From: Chloroflexota bacterium
Lineage (GTDB): Bacteria; Chloroflexota; UBA6077; FW602-bin22
Assembly (NCBI GenBank): GCA_004297775.1
Contig: SCUE01000030.1
Coordinates: forward strand, 1-64,000
Direction of reading: 5' to 3'
DNA: 64,000 bases
In this document: positions 58,826 to 64,000 of the stretch, piece by piece
Position numbering within the stretch: the stretch's first letter is position 1
How the letters are laid out: each line of letters begins with the position of its first letter
Notes under the pieces: model-generated
What the model saw: only the letters and a program-made list of their open reading frames with translations
Databases searched by the model: none
What the model was told of the DNA's origin: nothing
Program-made: the position numbers and the translations under genes

Positions 58826-59608
58826 TCAAACGCCGTCGTTCGCGAGTCCCTCGCGTGCCAGTGCCTCCGCCACGCGTGCCACAAACTCTCGAGATAGAGC
58901 GACGACCGGTTGCGCGACGGACGGCGTTGGTTCAGGCGGGTCTGGATACCGACCCTGCACTACCCAGACGGTGAGGCTACTGACGTCGGGCCAAGACGCT
59001 GCCATTGCATCGTCCCCGAGCAGTCCGCGCAGGCCCTTCAGATCGTGCGTCCGTGGCGGATCGATGCCGCGATAGATCAGTGCGGCCTTCAGCGCCTTCT
59101 CGGCCACCTGCTGGGCAAGGAAACAGGCGTTACCGGCCAATCCTGGGTCGAGTTCAAGCAATCCGGCCGCGCCGACGAGATCGGTCTGTGCCCGCTTCAG
59201 CCATCGTCGCGCTTCGGCGGCGACCTCTTCCGGCGTCATCGTTCCCTCTCGAGCCTTTTCCCACCACGGCGTGCGCGCGCCGCGTCGCCGGTAAAGCCGC
59301 CGCCCCTCGCGTAGCGCGTTGCGATAGACCAGACCGCGCAGATGGCCCTCGCGGCTGAGACGTTCCGGGGTCGTGACGACGACGTCCTTCGCGACCGGTC
59401 CATCCCCCAGAGCCGCGGTCACAGTCGCGCGGGCGTGCTGCTCCTGGACAGTATCGACGACCAGAAGGAGGTCGACATCACTGTTCGGCCCAGCCTCGCC
59501 GCGGGCGCAGGAACCGAAAAGGACGACCTCGACCGGGTGGTACCGGCGGACCAGACGCGATACCAGGCGCGGAAGTGCGCTCAACTGCGTCGGCGCGGTC
59601 GTCGTCAT
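58826..59608 (-). CDS. Nucleotidyltransferase-HEPN fusion (second paralogue)
   Basis: A 260-residue fusion with the same order: RYHPVEVVLFGSCARGEAGPNSDVDLLLVVD then ACFLAQQVAEKALKAALIYRGIDPPRTHDL. The nucleotidyltransferase half is nearly identical to the next gene; the HEPN halves diverge more, as expected if they recognise different partners or are toxin variants. A conserved GATACTGCACC-like leader sits before both starts, so the duplication covered the gene start. Adjacent stop and start overlap or nearly overlap, so translation may be coupled. Confidence 0.78.
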   Translation of the reverse strand: MTTTAPTQLSALPRLVSRLVRRYHPVEVVLFGSCARGEAGPNSDVDLLLVVDTVQEQHARATVTAALGDGPVAKDVVVTTPERLSREGHLRGLVYRNALREGRRLYRRRGARTPWWEKAREGTMTPEEVAAEARRWLKRAQTDLVGAAGLLELDPGLAGNACFLAQQVAEKALKAALIYRGIDPPRTHDLKGLRGLLGDDAMAASWPDVSSLTVWVVQGRYPDPPEPTPSVAQPVVALSREFVARVAEALAREGLANDGV

Positions 59609-59757
59609 CAGGTGCAGTATCGCGCCTGGCTCGGATCGATCGCCACGGAAGACCCGTGGTGCATCAGCTTCGGAATCATCGTTCGCGCACGCAGAGCGCT
59701 CGGACGGATCGAGGATACGGCATTTACCGGCAAGCGTGAGAAAGGTATGGGGAGCGA

Positions 59758-59961
59758 GTGTTCTTGCATGACGTCGATCCCATCACGGCGGCAGTCGGCG
59801 TCCGGAGGCGACAGCGCCGGCGCGATATCGAAGCAGACAAGGCCGATTTGACCCTGGCAGTTGCTCGACTGCTCACTGCGAACACCGAGCGCCACTCACT
59901 TGACGAACTCCTCGAACGATTCGGGTACAGCCGGGAGGTTCTTCGCGACGCTGATCGCTGA
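59758..59961 (+). CDS. Short conserved-looking ORF, possibly a decayed antitoxin
   Basis: A 67-residue frame from GTG 59758. Only the C-terminal 40 residues, LTLAVARLLTANTERHSLDE followed by LLERFGYSREVLRD, look like a real alpha-helical protein of antitoxin type; the front is arginine-rich and unconvincing. A further frame downstream (VLVGDHDSEPRVWPKPGNE, ending at TGA 60026-60028) may be a broken partner. Read as possible TA debris only. Confidence 0.3.
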   Translation: MFLHDVDPITAAVGVRRRQRRRDIEADKADLTLAVARLLTANTERHSLDELLERFGYSREVLRDADR

Positions 59962-60142
59962 GCGAAGGTGCTGGTCGGCGACCACGACTCTGAACCGCGG
60001 GTCTGGCCAAAGCCTGGGAATGAGTAGCGTCCGCATCTCCGCCTGGACTCCGTCCGCTCTTCCCGGATCGTGATGCCAGCGCGACTACCAATTCAGTTCG
60101 ATCGAAATCGAGGCGTGACTCTGGGCCGCGTACCTTCGCCGG

Positions 60143-60283
60143 CTAGCTCTCCGACCGCCAGACGCTCTGCGAGCAGGAGCGGCAGACGAGCAACTGTCCC
60201 TTCGCCATCAGGGTGTGGTGACCGCAATATGGGCAGATCTTCGCGGTGGTCGCGACTTTGTCGATCTGAGTCGTGGACGCCAT
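60143..60283 (-). CDS. Small zinc-ribbon protein, 46 residues
   Basis: MASTTQIDKVATTAKICPYCGHHTLMAKGQLLVCRSCSQSVW: the pairs CPYC and CRSC are spaced as in a rubredoxin/RpoP-like zinc ribbon. GGGAGGT lies 8 nt before ATG 60283, a strong ribosome site, and a 14-bp inverted repeat lies 20 nt upstream of the start. Probably a transcription- or nucleic-acid-associated accessory. Too short for most automatic gene calls; the longer frame that contains it (to 60727) is not protein-like. Confidence 0.7.
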   Translation of the reverse strand: MASTTQIDKVATTAKICPYCGHHTLMAKGQLLVCRSCSQSVWRSES

Positions 60284-60302
60284 CGTCCGGTACCTCCCGT
60301 AA

Positions 60303-60316
60303 GTACGACTTCGTAC
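60303..60316. promoter_or_regulatory. Inverted repeat upstream of the zinc-ribbon gene
   Basis: GTACGA-CT-TCGTAC: six-base arms around a 2-nt centre, located just upstream of the ribosome site of the small zinc-ribbon gene. It is in the right place for a dimeric repressor site. Confidence 0.45.
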
Positions 60317-60436
60317 ATGCAAGATCGTACCGTCTGATCCGGCCTGGCGCAAATAGGAAAACCCTGATCTTCGCCGTCTGCCCCGCGCCGTCGCCCAACC
60401 GTGTAGTCTCAGGGCACCACACCCCCGGAGGCGCAC

Positions 60437-61555
60437 GTGAGCGACGACAAGATCAAGGTCGGCCTGATCGGGCTCGGCAGCATCGCGCAGCGCGGCATCC
60501 TTCCCCACACCTTCCAGGACGATGCGCGCACCAAGATCGACGCCGTCGCGGTCTGCGACGCCGTGCCCGGTCGGGCCGAGGCGACCGCCGAGAAGTGGGT
60601 CTGGCGCGACGCCTACGTGGACTACGACGAGATGCTCGCCCGGGCCGATATCGACGCCGTCCTCATCGCGACGCCGATTCCGCTCCACTACCGCCAGATC
60701 ATGGCCGCGCTCGAAGCCGGCAAACACGTCTACACCCAGAAGACGATGACGACTCGCCTCGAGGAAGCGAACGACATCGTGGCGCTAGCCGCCCGCAAGG
60801 GGCTCACTGTCTGCGCCTCGCCCGGCGAAATGCTGAGGGCGCCGTACCCACAGATGAAAGAGGCCATCCAGAAGGGCCTCATCGGCCGACCGTACTGGTC
60901 GCTGGCGGGCATGCAGAGCGGTGGCCACGAGTACGAGGCGTTCCGCAAGGAGGGTGATGTCCTCTCGAACGTCGATCCGACCTGGTACTACAAGAAGGGC
61001 GGCGGGCCGGTCTACGACATGACCGTCTACTGCCTCCACGAAATGACCGGCATCCTCGGCCCGGCCAAGCGCGTCCAGGCCATGTCCGGCATCGGCCTCC
61101 CCGTTCGAACCTGGAAGGGCAAAGACATCGAGGTCGAGATGGATGACAACACTCACATCACGATCGATTTCGGCGACGCCCTCTTCGGTTTCGCCTATGG
61201 CGCGAACTGCCGCGGGGGACCGATTCCCCGTATCGCGATCTTCGGCAGCGAAGGCTGCGTCTACGCCGATCGGCCGGGTGGTGGCGGCGGACCGCGCGCG
61301 GTCATCACTGGACCGAAGGTGCCCGGTGGCGAGATGGACCTCGACCTGCCAGGGATGCCGTACCGCGTTGGCCCCCATCTCGAGATCGGCGAAGCCCACG
61401 GGTATGCCGACATCATGCACTTCGTGGATTGTCTGCGGACCGGCACGAAACCGATCCCCAGTGCCGAGCATGCGCGCCACGTCGTCGAAATCATCGACCG
61501 GGCGTACCAGTCGGCTCGCGACGGTCGGGCCTACGATCTGACCACGACATTCTAG
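60437..61555 (+). CDS. Gfo/Idh/MocA-family oxidoreductase
   Basis: A 372-residue NAD(P)-dependent enzyme. Rossmann start VGLIGLGSIAQRGIL, then the family's VCDAVPGRAEATAEKW, ADIDAVLIATPIPLHYRQIMAALEAGKHVYTQKTMTT, where the usual catalytic EKP becomes TQKTMTT, so the standard Lys context is altered. The C-terminal substrate barrel ends ARHVVEIIDRAYQSARDGRAY. Acts on a sugar, inositol or related substrate. GTG 60437 follows GGAGGCGCAC. Start of a plus-strand run with the PEP-synthase-like genes. Confidence 0.85.
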   Translation: MSDDKIKVGLIGLGSIAQRGILPHTFQDDARTKIDAVAVCDAVPGRAEATAEKWVWRDAYVDYDEMLARADIDAVLIATPIPLHYRQIMAALEAGKHVYTQKTMTTRLEEANDIVALAARKGLTVCASPGEMLRAPYPQMKEAIQKGLIGRPYWSLAGMQSGGHEYEAFRKEGDVLSNVDPTWYYKKGGGPVYDMTVYCLHEMTGILGPAKRVQAMSGIGLPVRTWKGKDIEVEMDDNTHITIDFGDALFGFAYGANCRGGPIPRIAIFGSEGCVYADRPGGGGGPRAVITGPKVPGGEMDLDLPGMPYRVGPHLEIGEAHGYADIMHFVDCLRTGTKPIPSAEHARHVVEIIDRAYQSARDGRAYDLTTTF

Positions 61556-61572
61556 ATCGGAGTCGTATCGCC

Positions 61573-63264
61573 ATGGCCGAGCTTCCGGCGTTTCGCGGCA
61601 GAGTCCTGGCGCAGTTCCTCGGCGACGCATCGTTCGCCGTCGACTGGGCGAGCGACGACGAGCGGAATCAGATGTGGTGGTACGACGACCTCCACTGCCC
61701 GAATCCGATCTCGCCGCTCTGGTTCGACGTGGGTGGCTGGTGGCACACCTGCGACTACCTGTTCCGCCGGTTCGGCTTCCCGCTCGCGACCGACTGGAGG
61801 GCCAAGAACGTCAACGGCTACGTTTACAGCGCGGTCGTCCCGGCCGAACCTGCCTACAGCGGCGAGATCGGCGCCTACTTCGGCGCGGTCATGCCGATTT
61901 ACGCCTCCAGCTTCCTCGACTGGTGGCGCAACGATCTGCGACTGGAGATCGAGCGGAACTTCGCCGTGCTCGATGGGTACGACGACGCGGCCGCGACTCT
62001 GCCCGAGTTGATGATCCATCTCGAGAACGCGCTCGATATTCAGGAGCGCCACTGGCGCATCCACTGGATCCTGAATCTGGCCCAATTCCAAGCCTCGCTC
62101 GATCTTCAGGCCGCGATCAAGGTAACGATTGGCGAGGTCGATGGCGAACTGCTTGGCAAGGTCCTCGTCTCGGACGATGACCGCAATTGGGACTCGATTC
62201 GGGCGCTGTGGGAACTGAAGAATCAGGTCCGGCGCGATCGCGCCCTGCGGGCGGCGTTCGAGGCCGATACCGCCGGGGCGATCCTGCGCCGTCTCGCCGC
62301 GGCCGGTCCGTCCGGTACCGCGTTCCTGGCCGCGATCGACGACTACGGGCGCGAATACGGCAATCGATCGCTCTACGCCCACGAGTACATCTACCCGCTC
62401 TGGCGCGAGAATCACGCCCCGATCGTCGAGACGATCAACAGCTACGTCGATAGCGACTACGATTTCCCGGCCGCGCTCGAGAAGGTGCGAAAGGTCCGCG
62501 ATGCCGCTCTGGCCGATCTGCGCGGACGTGTACCCGCGGGAGCCGATGCGTCTGCCTTCGAAGCCGCGCTCGATCGCGCGCTCAAGATGGCGCCGCTCAC
62601 GCCCGATCACCACTTCTACATCGATCAGGGAACCTACGCGAGGCTCCGCCTGGTGTTCCTGGCGGTCGGTCGCAAGCTCGCCGCGCTCGGGCGCATCGGC
62701 GGCGCCGAGGATGTCTTCTACCTTCGGTACCACGAGATACGGGTCGCCTCGGCCAATTCAGACGCGCTCGACGCCCGCGCGATCGTTTCCGAGCGTCGCA
62801 CCGCCCGCGATCTTGCCTTCCGCGTTCGTCCGCGCGAGTGGGTCGGCACGGTCACGGAATGGGATCTGTACACGGAGCCGTACAAGTCGCTCTGGGGCTA
62901 CCCGGAGAAGTTCCACCGCTCGCAGGCACCGCCGAAGGCCGGCGACACGATCGAGGGTCTGCCGGCGTCGGCCGGTATCGCCGAGGGCATCGCGCGGGTC
63001 GTCGCCTCCCCGGCCGAGTTCGACCTCGTGAGACCGGGCGAGATCCTCGTCTGCAAGATGACCAGCCCCTCCTGGATCGTCGTCTTCACGAAGATCCGTG
63101 GACTCGTCACCGACGCTGGCGGCGCGCTCTCGCATCCGGCGGTCGTCTCGCGCGAGTTCGGCATCCCGGCCGTCGTCGGCACGACGCTCGGCACGCATAT
63201 GATTCGCACCGGCGACCGCGTGCGCGTGAACGGCTCGCTCGGCACGGTCGAGGTCCTGCGGTAG
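61573..63264 (+). CDS. PEP-utilising mobile-domain protein (PEP-synthase-like C-terminal part)
   Basis: A 563-residue protein. Residues ~1-450 are a helical region with WWYDDLHCPNPISPLWFDVGGWWHTCDYLF and LFRRFGFP. The C-terminus (~480-563) is the mobile phosphohistidine domain: IAEGIARVVASPAEFDLVRPGEILVC, then GGALSHPAVVSREFGIPAVVGT with the active His in SHPAVV. The nucleotide-binding part is in the next gene. This split resembles phenylphosphate-synthase- or rifampin-phosphotransferase-type systems in which ATP is used to phosphorylate a substrate through a His intermediate. Substrate unknown. Confidence 0.82.
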   Translation: MAELPAFRGRVLAQFLGDASFAVDWASDDERNQMWWYDDLHCPNPISPLWFDVGGWWHTCDYLFRRFGFPLATDWRAKNVNGYVYSAVVPAEPAYSGEIGAYFGAVMPIYASSFLDWWRNDLRLEIERNFAVLDGYDDAAATLPELMIHLENALDIQERHWRIHWILNLAQFQASLDLQAAIKVTIGEVDGELLGKVLVSDDDRNWDSIRALWELKNQVRRDRALRAAFEADTAGAILRRLAAAGPSGTAFLAAIDDYGREYGNRSLYAHEYIYPLWRENHAPIVETINSYVDSDYDFPAALEKVRKVRDAALADLRGRVPAGADASAFEAALDRALKMAPLTPDHHFYIDQGTYARLRLVFLAVGRKLAALGRIGGAEDVFYLRYHEIRVASANSDALDARAIVSERRTARDLAFRVRPREWVGTVTEWDLYTEPYKSLWGYPEKFHRSQAPPKAGDTIEGLPASAGIAEGIARVVASPAEFDLVRPGEILVCKMTSPSWIVVFTKIRGLVTDAGGALSHPAVVSREFGIPAVVGTTLGTHMIRTGDRVRVNGSLGTVEVLR

Positions 63265-63265
63265 C

Positions 63266-64000
63266 GTGCCGATCCTCTGGTTCGACGATCCGACCGCGCG
63301 CGAACGCCAGCTTGCCGGCGGCAAGGGCGCCAGCCTGGCGCAGATGCGAGAGTGGAATCTCCCCGTGCCGCCCGGATTCGTCGTCAGCGCGCCTTCACTG
63401 GCGGAGGTGCTCTCCGCCTCGGGCGCGATCGACCAGATCGAGCGGTTCGTGCGCGCCGGACTCAATGGCGCCGGAGCAGGCGCGCTGGCCGAGGATCTGC
63501 AGGGACAGGTGCTGGCGTCGCGGTTCCCGGCAATGCTGACCGAGGCGATCGCGTCGGCCTACGACGCGCTCGGCGGCGGAACGGTCGCGGTGCGTTCGAG
63601 CGCGATCGGCGAGGACTCCACCGAGGCCAGCTTCGCCGGCCAGCAAGACACGTTTCTCGATGTCGTCGGTCTGGCCGATATCGTCCAGCGCGTCCACAAT
63701 TGCCTGGCCTCGCTCTTCACCGAGCGGGCGCTGGTATATCGCGCGCGCCGCGGCGCCTGGAACGATCTCTCGCTCGCCGTCGTCGTGCAGCGCATGGTCG
63801 ATCCGAGCGCGGCCGGCGTCATGTTCACGCGCGATCCGGTCCAGGGTGCCGATCGGGTCGTCATCGAGGCGGTGCACGGCAACGGTGAGGCGCTCGTGAG
63901 CGGCGAGGCGGTGCCCGATCACTACGAGCTCGATCGCGGCAGTCGCGCGTTGGTCTCGTCGTTTCTTCCGAAGCGCCCGACTGGAAGAGTCCTGGCCGAC
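63266..64000 (+). CDS. PEP/pyruvate-binding (ATP-grasp) protein, cut at the right edge
   Basis: A 245-residue fragment of a larger gene, open to the window end. It begins at GTG 63266, 1 nt after the previous stop: ILWFDDPTARERQLAGGKGASLAQMREWNLPVPPGFVVS, then VAVRSSAIGEDSTEASFAGQQDTFLDVVG, LAVVVQRMVDPSAAGVMFTRDPV and VVIEAVHGNGEALVSGEAVPD. These are the ATP-binding blocks of PEP synthase and pyruvate phosphate dikinase. It complements the mobile-domain protein upstream; together they would transfer phosphate from ATP via His. The 3' end is not in view. Confidence 0.88.
   Translation, partial: MPILWFDDPTARERQLAGGKGASLAQMREWNLPVPPGFVVSAPSLAEVLSASGAIDQIERFVRAGLNGAGAGALAEDLQGQVLASRFPAMLTEAIASAYDALGGGTVAVRSSAIGEDSTEASFAGQQDTFLDVVGLADIVQRVHNCLASLFTERALVYRARRGAWNDLSLAVVVQRMVDPSAAGVMFTRDPVQGADRVVIEAVHGNGEALVSGEAVPDHYELDRGSRALVSSFLPKRPTGRVLAD

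Overview
The window is about 64 kb of GC-rich DNA with dense coding and no rRNA, tRNA or CRISPR array that I could recognise. Gene content points to a Chloroflexota-like bacterium. The indicators are a deazaflavin (F420)-type nitroreductase, several TIM-barrel sugar-phosphate isomerase/epimerases, Gfo/Idh/MocA and FGGY enzymes, CehA/McbA metallohydrolase, NHL-repeat protein, a split PEP-synthase-like pair, MscL with a zinc ribbon, and an LPXTG-like tail. This assignment is an inference from family content and is not proven by any marker gene.

Layout. 1-2.8 kb: a transposase-like gene end, a RelE-like toxin, a 2-hydroxyacid dehydrogenase/NHL-protein pair and a RedY/EthD-like protein. 3.1-6.7 kb: an old defence and toxin-antitoxin (TA) patch, with a C-terminal remnant of a helicase abutting an intact DUF262-HNH protein (GmrSD-like), a vapB remnant, an F420-type nitroreductase and an intact vapBC. 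6.7-17 kb: metabolism, with two sugar-phosphate isomerases, glcF-glcD-like subunits, a ring-cleaving dioxygenase/esterase pair, a GAF protein, an LppP/LprE-like secreted protein, a DUF433/DUF5615 TA pair and a CehA/McbA metallohydrolase. 17.3-33.8 kb: a defence island. 33.8-35.1 kb: another DUF433/DUF5615-type TA pair. 35.2-50 kb: mannose-6-phosphate isomerase, flavin reductase, GH63 glucosidase, a secreted charged protein, aldo/keto reductase, a divergent pair of paralogous lipoproteins, two ABC transporter loci and MscL. 50-57.8 kb: sugar catabolism (aldolase, two FGGY kinases, Zn-dehydrogenase, GH127 arabinofuranosidase) with hicBA between. 57.9-64 kb: tandem nucleotidyltransferase-HEPN fusions, a tiny zinc-ribbon protein, a Gfo/Idh/MocA oxidoreductase and a two-gene PEP-synthase-like pair running off the right end.

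The most interesting system is a five-gene operon at 18.27-32.93 kb: a 1740-residue DExH helicase with DUF1998 and a C-terminal nuclease-like segment, a SNF2/HepA helicase, an Eco57I-like N6-adenine methylase, then DarT and DarG. The first four genes overlap by 4 nt at each junction (ATGA, GTGA, GTGA) and DarG follows 16 nt later. The first three resemble the core of DISARM class 1 (DrmA+DrmB fused, DrmD, DrmMI) without a DrmC. The DNA ADP-ribosyltransferase toxin and its macrodomain antitoxin appear to be built into the same translationally coupled unit.

Around it lie an unusually large number of TA loci (relE-like, three vapB/vapBC traces, three DUF433/DUF5615 loci, darTG, hicBA, two MNT-HEPN fusions), several visibly decayed. 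Two families of short palindromic repeats are scattered through the window, and three copies sit in-frame inside conserved enzymes (glcF-like, the methylase, mannose-6-phosphate isomerase).
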